Assembly: GCA_016926135.1 (NCBI GenBank)
Contig: JAFGPH010000020.1
Span: 1-12,407 of the forward strand
Reading direction: 5' to 3'
Length of the DNA stretch: 12,407 nucleotides
Source: Deltaproteobacteria bacterium
GTDB lineage: Bacteria > Desulfobacterota > DSM-4660 > Desulfatiglandales > HGW-15
This document shows positions 1-7,277 of this stretch, in pieces; the stretch's first letter is position 1; each line of letters opens with the position of its first letter. Both the position numbers and the translations under genes were made by a program. A model generated the notes under the pieces. It did not search any database. It worked only from the letters and a program-made list of their open reading frames with translations, and was not told where the DNA came from.

Positions 1-2
1 CG

Positions 3-1382
3 GACGTGCTGGAGCAGTTGCGGCTGCTCTCCAACCTGGAGACGACCACCAGCAAGCTGCTTCAGATCGTTCTGGTGGGACAGCCCGAATTGGGTGAGAT
101 GCTGGATTCCCAGGAACTGCGCCAGCTCGGACAGCGGATCACCCTGAGCTGCCATCTCAACCCTCTCAGCTTCAAGGAAACAAAGGACTACATCCGCCAC
201 AGGCTCCATGTGGCCTCCCAGAAGCCGGGGGTGAAGTTCACCTGGCCGGCCCTGCGCGCCCTTCACAGGTATTCGGGGGGGATACCGAGACTCATCAACA
301 TCGCGTGCGACCGTGCCCTACTCACCGCCTTTGGCCTGGATCAGAAAAAGGTGACCGGAAACATCGCGAGGGGCTCCATCCGGGAATTGGCCAACAGGGG
401 GGACATCAAGCGTATCGGGCTTCGGCAGGGACGCAAGGGCCTCCTGTACGCCCTTCTGCTCCTGGTGTGTCTCGCCCTGATCGTCTTTTACCGGCCCGGA
501 GAGTTGAACATAGGCACCCTCTTCAGGACCGCGGAGAAAGAGGTCGTACCGGAAACAAAGGGAAAGAAGACCGAGACAGAAGAGCCCCCGAAACCGGTTG
601 CTAGGCAGGAGAAACCCCGGGAGGAGGAGACATCCCCGCCTCCTGCCCCGAAGGAGGCGAGTGCCCAGAAGGCCGCCGAGCCTGCCCCGGTGGATGCGGC
701 CGACCTGGGGAGTTTACTGGGGGCCATGACCGGCCGTTCTTCCAGATCCCCGGCCATCCGGGCCGCCGTGGGTTCCTGGGTCCCGGACGCGGGGATCAAT
801 CCGTATCTGGATGGCCTGGACGACGATCAGGTCTTCTTCCGGCTCGCAGCCAAGCAAAACGGGCTTCTGGTATATCGTCACGACGGGGACTGGGGTCTGC
901 TGGAAAAGCTGGACCTCCCTGCGGTGTTGGAATTCCGCCTTCGGGGCAGCCAGGGACCCAGATATCTCACCCTCCGACGCATCGATGAGAAGGGGATGAC
1001 ACTCACGGGCGCGGAGAAAGGGGAAGCGGTCAGGGTCCAACCGGACCAGGTGCGGGCCCACTGGGCCAAGGTGGCCTTCATCCCGTGGAAGGACTTTCTG
1101 GACTATCCGGGGGTCATCCCCTTCAATGCCCCCAGGGAATCGATCATCACCCTGAAAATGCTGCTCCAGGACATAGGCTTCAACGACATCGAAATCAGTC
1201 CCTTCTATGACGAAAGGACCAGGGACGCCGTAAAGACCGTGCAGCAGAAGCACGGCATTCGCGTGGACGGTATTGTAGGGCCCCTGACCAAGATGGTCCT
1301 CTACAAGGAGAAGAAGGCCTTGAAGATACCGAGCCTTGTTGAGGAGAAGATAGGACGAAGCGAAGGAGGATTGACCCCTTGA
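3..1382 (+). CDS. ExeA/GspA-type AAA ATPase with periplasmic peptidoglycan-binding domain, 5' partial
   Basis: The 3' part of an ExeA (GspA)-family gene; the reading frame is open at the left edge, so the Walker A part of the ATPase is missing from view. Residues are numbered from the GTG codon at position 6. Residues 1-135 are the end of the AAA domain, with a LVGQPEL segment (23-29) and the GIPRLIN sensor-type motif (92-98). A single membrane segment lies at about 145-162, followed by a Pro/Glu/Lys-rich linker (165-230). Residues 255-365 resemble the C39-peptidase-like, probably non-catalytic, module seen in many ExeA proteins, and 378-433 look like a peptidoglycan-binding type 1 domain (motif DGIVGPLTKM at 421-430). 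In the known family, cytoplasmic ATPase and periplasmic wall binding together help the secretin assemble through peptidoglycan. The stop overlaps the start of the gspB-like gene, so the two are probably coupled. The family call is firm; assignment to type II secretion rather than another secretin system is inference. Confidence 0.88.
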   Translation, partial: DVLEQLRLLSNLETTTSKLLQIVLVGQPELGEMLDSQELRQLGQRITLSCHLNPLSFKETKDYIRHRLHVASQKPGVKFTWPALRALHRYSGGIPRLINIACDRALLTAFGLDQKKVTGNIARGSIRELANRGDIKRIGLRQGRKGLLYALLLLVCLALIVFYRPGELNIGTLFRTAEKEVVPETKGKKTETEEPPKPVARQEKPREEETSPPPAPKEASAQKAAEPAPVDAADLGSLLGAMTGRSSRSPAIRAAVGSWVPDAGINPYLDGLDDDQVFFRLAAKQNGLLVYRHDGDWGLLEKLDLPAVLEFRLRGSQGPRYLTLRRIDEKGMTLTGAEKGEAVRVQPDQVRAHWAKVAFIPWKDFLDYPGVIPFNAPRESIITLKMLLQDIGFNDIEISPFYDERTRDAVKTVQQKHGIRVDGIVGPLTKMVLYKEKKALKIPSLVEEKIGRSEGGLTP

Positions 1383-2074
1383 GTTCCATACTGAAGGCCC
1401 TGAAGAAGGTTGAAAAGGAATCCCCGAACCTGGACGTGGTCCCGGATCTCCCCAGGAAGATCGATACCAAAAAGGCGGTCAACCAGCGGGCCAAGGGCGA
1501 CTGGTTGTTCAAGAGGACCATCACGGTTGTGGTAATGGTACTGGTCCTTGGTCTCGGGACCTGGTTCATACTTGCCAACAGGGATTTTCTGGAAAGGAAG
1601 CCGACTGGTGAGGGGACACCTCTTCAAAATCCTGCGCCGATGCCTGTGGTTGTATCGAAAAAGGCTGGCGAGCAGGTCCCGGCTCCTGCCAAGCCGAAGG
1701 AGGTGCCGCACCAAGGACCTTCAATCACGGTCGCGCCAGACAGGAAGGCCGCGGCACCGGCCGAAAAGAAGAGCAAAGAGACGATTCCCGCATTGCCGAA
1801 GACGACGGGCGCGCCGGTGGGGTCGGCTGAGACCAGGGCCACCCGACAGGATCGCGTCGCACCAGCATCCGAAGGCCACAGGGATGAGAGCCGGTTCAAA
1901 CTGGAGGCCATCGTGTGGTCGGCCAGCCCTGAGAGCCGGTTTGCGGTGATCAACGGCCGGATCGTGAAATCCGGCGGTAACGTGGAAGGCCTCTCTGTAG
2001 TCGATATCGGCAGAGATCACGTGGCTGTGCGATCCAGCGGTCGCGAATGGAATCTGAAGTTCACGGTAGAGTGA
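1379..2074 (+). CDS. GspB-like general secretion pathway protein
   Basis: A 231-residue single-pass inner-membrane protein. The N-terminus MSSILKALKKVEKE is typical of GspB/ExeB partners of ExeA. A membrane segment lies at about 46-66, followed by a low-complexity Pro/Ala/Lys-rich periplasmic linker (75-165) and a C-terminal GspB-type domain (about 172-230) with the sequence AVINGRIVKSGG followed by a short beta-rich end. The start is a TTG at 1379. It overlaps the TGA of the upstream gene (1380-1382) and is preceded by AGGAGG at 1364-1369 with 9 bases of spacing, and the conserved N-terminal motif begins exactly there, so the rare start is well supported. In Aeromonas, ExeA and ExeB form a complex needed for secretin multimerisation; the same role is inferred here. 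No other gsp gene is in view. The sequence between membrane segment and C-terminal domain is poorly conserved in this family and carries no readable motif. Confidence 0.82.
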   Translation: MSSILKALKKVEKESPNLDVVPDLPRKIDTKKAVNQRAKGDWLFKRTITVVVMVLVLGLGTWFILANRDFLERKPTGEGTPLQNPAPMPVVVSKKAGEQVPAPAKPKEVPHQGPSITVAPDRKAAAPAEKKSKETIPALPKTTGAPVGSAETRATRQDRVAPASEGHRDESRFKLEAIVWSASPESRFAVINGRIVKSGGNVEGLSVVDIGRDHVAVRSSGREWNLKFTVE

Positions 2075-2090
2075 GTGGGGTAGGGCGAAT

Positions 2091-2215
2091 GCCTAAAGTG
2101 CCTAAAGTTGAGGAAAGCGCTTCTGGCGCAAAGTCTTCCCTGACTAAGCCAGTAGTGCCAAGGGCACAACCACAACTTTAGTGCACTTTAGCTCACTTCT
2201 AACTTTAGGCACTTT
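2091..2215. repeat. Inverted repeat built from CTAAAGT units between convergent genes
   Basis: A perfect 15-base inverted repeat joins AAAGTGCCTAAAGTT at 2095-2109 to its reverse complement at 2201-2215. A second copy pairs 2093-2110 with 2173-2191, differing by one inserted base. The short unit CTAAAGT therefore occurs five times in about 125 bases, in both orientations, with a small GCGC hairpin at 2117-2129 between the arms. The right arm ends one base before the stop codon of the minus-strand activator gene. There is no T-run, so it is not a normal intrinsic terminator. It could be a REP/MITE-like dispersed element or a bidirectional transcript end; no target duplication is visible. Confidence 0.6.
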
Positions 2216-2216
2216 G

Positions 2217-4049
2217 TCACTTCTCCCACCCCAGGGAAAGGGCCTGCACAAAAGTGTTCTGGAATTCCGGTACCCGGGCAAGCTCAAGATAGCGTATCCT
2301 TCGAGCGTGTTCCTGAACCGTCCTGCGCAGTTTCCCGGAGACAAGAAGTGCTTTCGCCCCGGCGCCGGCCGCGTTTCCCACCTGACGAAAGCGGTTCAGG
2401 GGCAGAGGTGGAAGCATCCCGATGGCGATGGTGCTGGAGATGTCCAGATAGCTTCCAAAGGCACCGGCCACAACTACCTCACGAATGTCTTCGTGTGAAA
2501 GGGCGCTCTCTTTCAACAGGATATGGATGCCCGTCCGGATGGCGGCCTTTGCCAGTTGAAGCTCGCGCACATCCTCCTGGGTGAGGGTAATGGCCGGAGC
2601 GCCGCCCCTCTCTTCTTCACTGACAATGGTGAACCCCCTGTGTTTCGGATTGTCGCGAACTCGGGGATGGTTCTTCTGCATCCTGCCGGTTTCATCAACG
2701 ATGCCGTTCAGGAAGAGTTGTGCAAGGGTGTCGATGATTCCCGATCCGCACAAACCTGCCGGCGTTGAGCCGTGGATCGTATGGTATTCGATCTGCTGGC
2801 CTGAAACCCGGAGTTGATCGATGGCGCCCGGTGCCGCCCGCATGCCGCAGGACATATGGGCGCCCTCGAAGGCAGGCCCCGAGGCGCACGAGACGCTGGA
2901 GACCTCGCCGTGGACGACCAGGGATATCTCGGTGTTGGTCCCGATGTCAATGGCCAGGAGCGGACCCCCGGCATCCCAGGCTTCGATCGCCGCCAGCATC
3001 GCCAGGTGATCTCCTCCGACATAACCGGCAACATTAGGCGGAAGGTGGATGTATGCACCTGGGGCCGCAGAGATCCCCAGATGGCGCGCCTTCACGTCCG
3101 TGGCCCGGCTGACGGCTGGAACGTAAGGGGCTCTGGCCAGTTGCTCCACCGGCAGTCGCAGCAGGAGATGATGCATGGCCGTATTGCCCACCACCACGAT
3201 TTCCCGAATCTCTTTGGTATGGGGACGTGAGGCGTCCCGGCAAAGCCCTTGAGCGAGCGTGTTCAAGGCTTCCAGGAGTCTTACCTGAAGAGCTTCTCCA
3301 TCTTCAGGGGACCTGGCGGCGACCGCCAGCCTGGAGACGACATCCTCTCCACACGAAATCTGGGGGTTCATCATCCCCCTGCTGGACAGGGTTTGCCCGG
3401 AGTCCAGATTGACGAGATAGCCTGCAATCTTTGTTGTCCCCAGATCAACGGCCATGCCGTAACCGGGAGCGCCGCGACGACCCAAATCGACGATCTCTGT
3501 TCCCCGAACCGCGGCGCATGCCTCCCAGTTCAGGGACCTCAGCAGGGAAGGGATGGACCGTGAGAGATCTTGGTCCATGTTTCCGCACACGATGCCGTGC
3601 TGCTTTTCCAGCGCTTCAAACAGCCGGTCGTCATCCCCTCTGAGGTCCGAAAGGGAAGGAGCTGCGAGCGACACATCGTAGGCCGGAACCAGAGGGTCGG
3701 GCCGTACGGTCGTATGAAGCCCTTCCACCTGGAGACGCTGCGGCGCACTCAGAGACTCTGGAGGCAGGTTCAGCACCAGATCGCTTTCCGGGGTGGTCCT
3801 GCAGGCGAGGCGGTATCCCTTGTTCCTGTCTTCGGCTGAAAGGGTCTCCGCCTCATCCCGGAAGGACTCGGAGACCTTGCCGGAGACGATCTGCACCCTG
3901 CATTTTCCGCAGGTCCCCTTGCCCCCGCAAATGCTGACCAGGTCGATGCCCGATTGACGTGCGCAATCCAGGAGCGATCGTCCCGGCGGGAATCGATCCC
4001 TGAGGCCCAGGGGCTGGAACTCGATCAAAAAGGATTCTTCGTCATCCAT
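2217..4049 (-). CDS. Reductive activator of corrinoid proteins (RACo/RamA-like, [2Fe-2S] plus ASKHA domain)
   Basis: A 610-residue protein of the DUF4445/ASKHA family. It would use ATP and a low-potential electron to return inactive Co(II) corrinoid protein to Co(I). The N-terminus is a plant-type [2Fe-2S] ferredoxin domain with cysteines C41, C47, C50 and C83 (CGGKGTCGKC, then LACRT). After a linker domain comes the ASKHA fold: AVDLGTTKIAGYL from about 200, VVVGNTAMHHLL near 290, AIDIGTNTEISL, an Ala/Ser/Cys-rich CASGPAFEG stretch, PAGLCGSGIID, and a closing AGAFGSYLD/GNAAGAGA region. Length and domain order match the RACo of Carboxydothermus and the activators of O-demethylase systems, which have one N-terminal [2Fe-2S] domain; the methanogen RamA uses C-terminal 4Fe-4S clusters instead, so RACo-like is the better name. 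The ATG at 4049 follows GGGAG with about 10 bases of spacing, 21 bases after the URO-D gene, making this the last gene of the operon. The partner is presumably the corrinoid protein encoded two genes upstream. Confidence 0.9.
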   Translation of the reverse strand: MDDEESFLIEFQPLGLRDRFPPGRSLLDCARQSGIDLVSICGGKGTCGKCRVQIVSGKVSESFRDEAETLSAEDRNKGYRLACRTTPESDLVLNLPPESLSAPQRLQVEGLHTTVRPDPLVPAYDVSLAAPSLSDLRGDDDRLFEALEKQHGIVCGNMDQDLSRSIPSLLRSLNWEACAAVRGTEIVDLGRRGAPGYGMAVDLGTTKIAGYLVNLDSGQTLSSRGMMNPQISCGEDVVSRLAVAARSPEDGEALQVRLLEALNTLAQGLCRDASRPHTKEIREIVVVGNTAMHHLLLRLPVEQLARAPYVPAVSRATDVKARHLGISAAPGAYIHLPPNVAGYVGGDHLAMLAAIEAWDAGGPLLAIDIGTNTEISLVVHGEVSSVSCASGPAFEGAHMSCGMRAAPGAIDQLRVSGQQIEYHTIHGSTPAGLCGSGIIDTLAQLFLNGIVDETGRMQKNHPRVRDNPKHRGFTIVSEEERGGAPAITLTQEDVRELQLAKAAIRTGIHILLKESALSHEDIREVVVAGAFGSYLDISSTIAIGMLPPLPLNRFRQVGNAAGAGAKALLVSGKLRRTVQEHARRIRYLELARVPEFQNTFVQALSLGWEK

Positions 4050-4070
4050 GAACGGTATTCTCCCGGGCTG

Positions 4071-5414
4071 CTACCGGTAAACGCCATACTCTCCTGCAAA
4101 CTTGATCATGGCCTTCACATTGGATGGTTTTGCGCCTTGCATGCCCGCGCCTGTGGAGAGAATGAACCCCCCATCCCTGCCTGTCGTATCGATGAGTTCC
4201 CTGCAATAGGTTTTGACTTCCTCGGGGGCGCCTGTGCACAGCAGGTCCAAAGGCACGTTTCCCGCCAGACAGCACACCTTCCCAATCGCAGCCTTGGCCC
4301 TCTTCATGTCGGTACGGTCGAACCACCACAGGGCCTTTCCCTCGGGAATGTCTCCGATCACGTCCAGTCGGTCGTTGTAAGCCCCTTCCGCGAAGAGCTG
4401 TGGAACCATACCCTCATCGATCAGGCCGATGATCAGTTTTCTGAGGCTCGGCCAGTAAAACGTCTTGAACTGCTCCTGTGACATGAAGCCGTCCGCCCCC
4501 TTGTGCAAGGGGATGAAGGGCATGATATGGCCGGTGGCGCGACAGGATGCCGCCCCGCCCTTGATCATCATGGGTATCAGCCGCTCACAGGCCTCCTTCA
4601 ACTCATCGGGGTGTCTGAACATGTCGAGCATGACCCCCCTGGTGCCGCGAAGGCTGTCGCCGATCACGTCAAAAGGGGCCTTGGTAAATCCGCCCGAGAA
4701 GGCAGGGAACCCCCTTCCCATGATGCGCCCGTTCACCTCCCGCACAGCAGCCCTCCACCGGAGGGCCTCTTCCCCGGCCTGGATCAGGGTTTCAAGGGCG
4801 GCCCTCATGGTCTCTGTGCCGAAGGGCATGACGGTCGGCGGCACCAGGGGGATCTCGTTCATGGGAGGAAGAAGGGGAAAGCCCTCGAAGGGTTTTAAAG
4901 AACCAAAGATACGGGGAAAGTAGACGTTAAGGAAAAAGGCCGTTGGATCGTCGATCAGATCCTGGTATTCCTCGTCCTTCATGTACTCCCTTTCGACGAA
5001 CTGATATTCCCGGTCTTTGGAAACACCGTGACCCGGCCAGTGATAGAGTTTCAGATCCAGGGTATCCAGCACCTTTCCGGGGACGATCGTTGAAGGGGCG
5101 TTATAGGCATCCGGTTGAAACTCCCGGTGGTATGCATCCCAGGCATTCGTCAGCTTTTCGTAGTCGTACATGGCATCGTACATGGTGATTCCGCCCGCCT
5201 GGGCGGGGAAAAAGCCTGCGGACGGGCAGATGGGAATGCGGCTCGGTGTCTTCCGAAGCTGGATCGCGTCCTTCATCAGGTTGACCCGCTCCCGGTAGGC
5301 GGCCTCGGCATGTTGATCCACAAAGGGAATGCCTTCACCCTTCAGCCAGACATCGAATCTTTCTTCCTGTCTGTCCTTCGCATCTGGCCTGACTTCAAGA
5401 AATCGCTCTTTCAT
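4071..5414 (-). CDS. URO-D-family corrinoid methyltransferase, substrate unknown
   Basis: A 447-residue uroporphyrinogen-decarboxylase-superfamily protein (TIM barrel). The start is set at the ATG at 5414 because it overlaps the stop of the corrinoid gene as ATGA (5414-5411) and has GGAGGGG about 10 bases upstream; an in-frame ATG 24 bases earlier would add eight residues (MDRRGKCI) that are really the Shine-Dalgarno region. True haem-pathway URO-D is about 350 residues and is not found beside corrinoid proteins, so this is a methyltransferase of the MtaA/MtbA/CmuA type. Recognisable segments are the FAEGAYNDRL stretch (341-350), CCLAGNVPLDLLCTG (381-395) and GGFILSTGAG (415-424). The H-x-C zinc pair of MtaA/MtbA is not present; C381, C382, C393 and C404 are the nearby candidates for a metal site. 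In a sulfate reducer or acetogen it most likely demethylates a methoxylated or methylated compound and loads the corrinoid protein. The substrate cannot be read from sequence. Confidence 0.8.
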   Translation of the reverse strand: MKERFLEVRPDAKDRQEERFDVWLKGEGIPFVDQHAEAAYRERVNLMKDAIQLRKTPSRIPICPSAGFFPAQAGGITMYDAMYDYEKLTNAWDAYHREFQPDAYNAPSTIVPGKVLDTLDLKLYHWPGHGVSKDREYQFVEREYMKDEEYQDLIDDPTAFFLNVYFPRIFGSLKPFEGFPLLPPMNEIPLVPPTVMPFGTETMRAALETLIQAGEEALRWRAAVREVNGRIMGRGFPAFSGGFTKAPFDVIGDSLRGTRGVMLDMFRHPDELKEACERLIPMMIKGGAASCRATGHIMPFIPLHKGADGFMSQEQFKTFYWPSLRKLIIGLIDEGMVPQLFAEGAYNDRLDVIGDIPEGKALWWFDRTDMKRAKAAIGKVCCLAGNVPLDLLCTGAPEEVKTYCRELIDTTGRDGGFILSTGAGMQGAKPSNVKAMIKFAGEYGVYR

Positions 5415-6052
5415 GATGCACTTCCCCCTCCGGTCCATTCCTTCGCAAGCCGAACGCCTGCTACTGCGTCGGCGGCGTAGGCATCCGCTCCCGTATAGCC
5501 TTTCACCTTTTCCGTCACGAGCCCGCCGCCGATCATGATCCGGACCCGGTCGCGAAGCCCCGCCTCCTCGATGGCGCGGACCGTCTTTTTCATGGAATCA
5601 AAGGCCAGGGTGAGCAACCCGCTCATACCCACGACTTCAGGACGGAAGTCCCGTATGGCGTCCACGAACTTCTGAGGCGATTGATCGACCCCGATATCGA
5701 GCACCTGAAAACCGTTCGCTTCCAAAAGAAATACGACCATATTCTTGCCGATGTCATGGATGTCCCCCTCCACGGTGCCGATCATGACCCTGCCTCGCGC
5801 CGCTTGCGGCTTGTCCTTTGCGATAAAGGGCTTGACCATCTCGGAGATCTGCCTCAGCATCTCGCCCGCCAACATGAGATGGGGGAGGAAGTATTGACCG
5901 TTCTCAAAGTGCTTTCCAACGGTCTCCATGGCAACGGAGCAGGCTTCAAGAATCCTGAGGGGATCCGACCCTCCGTCCAGCAGTCGCCTGGCCTCCTCCA
6001 GGGCTTGGGGTTCCTGCATCTCCACTAAGGCCCTGACCAACGGTTCCGCCAT
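5411..6052 (-). CDS. Corrinoid (B12-binding) methyl-carrier protein, MtaC/MtbC/MtvC-like
   Basis: A 213-residue corrinoid protein that carries a methyl group on cobalt between two methyltransferases. Residues 1-85 form the helical cap domain of the B12-binding type 2 family, with FENGQYFLPHLMLAGEM at 49-65. The Rossmann-like cobalamin domain follows, with the base-off/His-on motif GDIHDIGKN (96-104); H99 is the expected lower axial ligand. The other two nucleotide-loop motifs are GMSGLLT (142-148) and IGGG (174-177). Length and architecture match MtaC/MtbC/MttC and bacterial O-demethylase corrinoid proteins. The ATG at 6052 follows AAAGGAG at 6060-6066. It lies 78 bases after the pterin-binding methyltransferase and its TGA overlaps the ATG of the URO-D gene, so carrier and methyltransferase are probably made in matched amounts. 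The paralogue and its methyl donor cannot be told from sequence. Confidence 0.92.
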   Translation of the reverse strand: MAEPLVRALVEMQEPQALEEARRLLDGGSDPLRILEACSVAMETVGKHFENGQYFLPHLMLAGEMLRQISEMVKPFIAKDKPQAARGRVMIGTVEGDIHDIGKNMVVFLLEANGFQVLDIGVDQSPQKFVDAIRDFRPEVVGMSGLLTLAFDSMKKTVRAIEEAGLRDRVRIMIGGGLVTEKVKGYTGADAYAADAVAGVRLAKEWTGGGSAS

Positions 6053-6130
6053 ACCTCATCTCCTTTTCGTGTGTAGTGCTGCCCGTAATAGATGATCGGA
6101 TGTTCGTGGAAGCCCCCACGGCACCTGCCC

Positions 6131-6928
6131 TCAGAATGCAAGGCGCTGATCCCGGTAGCTATTGAGGAAGCGCATGCAGAATCGGTCTTTGCCCGCAAGG
6201 ACTTCCGCTGCGACCACATTCGCCATCATGCGTTTGTCCAGAGGGTCCAGAATCGCCGCGTCCAGGCCCTTCAGAACGGCCATGGTGATGAAGGTCTGGT
6301 TGAGGAATTTCCGCATGGGAAGCCCGTAAGAGACATTCGACACCCCGCAGATCGTGTGAACGCCCGGAAAACGGTCCATGATCGTCTCAATGGCCGCGAG
6401 GAAGGCCTTCCCGAACGTCTGGTCCACAGCTACCGGCTGAACCAGGGGGTCCACGTAGATATTTTCGATCTTCACGTTGCTCCTGAGGAGGCGGTCAATG
6501 AGTTCTTCGGCAGTCCGGATCCGGTCTTCAGCCGTTCGCGGCATGCCGGAGTCGCCCATGCAGAGGGCCACGATCTTGAGATCGGTGCCGGCAACAAGGG
6601 GGAGCAGATCGTCGCAGCGTTTTCTCTCCAGTGAGATGGAGTTGATCATCGCCGTTCCGCGGTGAGCGGAAAGACAGGCCTCGATGGCCCGGGGGTCGGG
6701 ACTGTCAATACAGCAGGGCAGGTCAACCGTTCCCTGGACGTTTTCGATCAACCACCGGAGATACTCGGCCTCCAGCCGTTGGAAGACCCCTGCATTCACG
6801 TCGATGTAGTGGGCGCCGTTTTCCGCCTGGGCCCGGGCCAGTTTCCGGATGGACTGCTCATCCTGTGCCTCGATGGCGGAAGCCACCAACTTCCTGGAAG
6901 CGTTAATGAGTTCCCCGACAATGAGCAT
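6131..6928 (-). CDS. Methyltetrahydrofolate:corrinoid methyltransferase (AcsE/MtvA-like, pterin-binding)
   Basis: A 265-residue pterin-binding TIM-barrel protein of the dihydropteroate-synthase superfamily, the length of the AcsE MeTr. Pterin-site motifs are in order: DVNAG (43-47), CIDSPD with D75 (73-78), NSIS with N96 (96-99), DPLVQPV with D160 (160-166) and GVSNVSYGLP with N198 (195-204). As I recall, D75, N96, D160 and N199 contact the pterin in Moorella MeTr, so the active site appears intact. It lacks the N-terminal homocysteine domain of MetH. In this operon it is probably the second methyltransferase, moving methyl from the corrinoid protein to tetrahydrofolate. The separate Wood-Ljungdahl AcsE is less likely because no CODH/ACS genes adjoin it. 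The ATG at 6928 follows AAGGAG (6939-6944) with 10 bases of spacing, and a sigma70-like promoter lies just upstream, so it is the first gene of the operon. Confidence 0.88.
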   Translation of the reverse strand: MLIVGELINASRKLVASAIEAQDEQSIRKLARAQAENGAHYIDVNAGVFQRLEAEYLRWLIENVQGTVDLPCCIDSPDPRAIEACLSAHRGTAMINSISLERKRCDDLLPLVAGTDLKIVALCMGDSGMPRTAEDRIRTAEELIDRLLRSNVKIENIYVDPLVQPVAVDQTFGKAFLAAIETIMDRFPGVHTICGVSNVSYGLPMRKFLNQTFITMAVLKGLDAAILDPLDKRMMANVVAAEVLAGKDRFCMRFLNSYRDQRLAF

Positions 6929-6972
6929 CCCGGTCTTTCTCCTTTCTGAAGGCGCAACTGAAAAGCCGTGTC

Positions 6973-7002
6973 ATTTAATGGGAAATGGAGCGACCTTGTC
7001 AA
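6973..7002 (-). promoter_or_regulatory. Sigma70-like promoter for the corrinoid methyltransferase operon
   Basis: On the minus strand a perfect -35 box TTGACA (7002-6997) is followed after 17-18 bases by ATTAAA/TTAAAT (around 6979-6973), a fair -10. Transcription would begin near 6966, giving a leader of about 37 bases before the methyltransferase start at 6928. The position fits exactly, but it is a motif reading only. Confidence 0.55.
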
Positions 7003-7146
7003 GGGGAATCCGGTGTTCCGTCCGGCCTCTCAAAGGGGTGCCGCATGGCGGACTTCCCACCTTTCTTTCGGGTTGGATCACCATTCCCGGCTTCGGAGCC
7101 ATGACCACAGTCTTGCAGTCTCACCAAGTCGGAGCGTTTCCCACGA

Positions 7147-7175
7147 TTGACAGGTCGGAGATATTCCTCTATATT
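7147..7175 (+). promoter_or_regulatory. Sigma70-like promoter for the SYLF gene
   Basis: TTGACA at 7147-7152, a 17-base spacer, and TATATT at 7170-7175 (five of six consensus bases). Predicted start near 7182, leaving a leader of about 95 bases before the ATG at 7278. This is one of the two best promoter matches in the window, so the downstream protein may be well expressed. Confidence 0.65.
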
Positions 7176-7277
7176 CAGCAGGCAAGAAAGAAACACGGTG
7201 TCCGGTTCTCCCCGGCGTTGCTTGTTTGTGCAGCCCCGTACTCGCAGAAGGGACACGAATGGAAAGGAGTCGTGACG

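Larger units (their letters stand above)
6929..7277. other. Divergent intergenic control region
   Basis: 349 bases without a gene separate the minus-strand methyltransferase operon from the plus-strand SYLF gene. Each side has its own sigma70-like promoter (listed separately). The 144 bases between the two -35 boxes (7003-7146) hold no coding sequence that I trust; the only structure seen is a short GGCT-TCGG-AGCC hairpin at 7089-7100. A regulator of the methyltransferase operon could bind here, but no clear operator palindrome was found. The minus-strand leader is only about 37 bases, too short for a riboswitch. Confidence 0.6.

Noticed and set aside
714..1253. 179-codon open frame on the minus strand
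   Set aside because: Lies opposite the well-supported ExeA gene and has no recognisable domain; a by-product of high GC.
4071..5438. Haem-pathway uroporphyrinogen decarboxylase (hemE)
   Set aside because: Too long, motifs differ, and it is translationally coupled to a corrinoid protein.
6849..7277. Upstream extension of the SYLF reading frame by 143 codons
   Set aside because: It overlaps the methyltransferase start and the SYLF promoter. The ATG at 7278 has a Shine-Dalgarno and is followed at once by a signal peptide.
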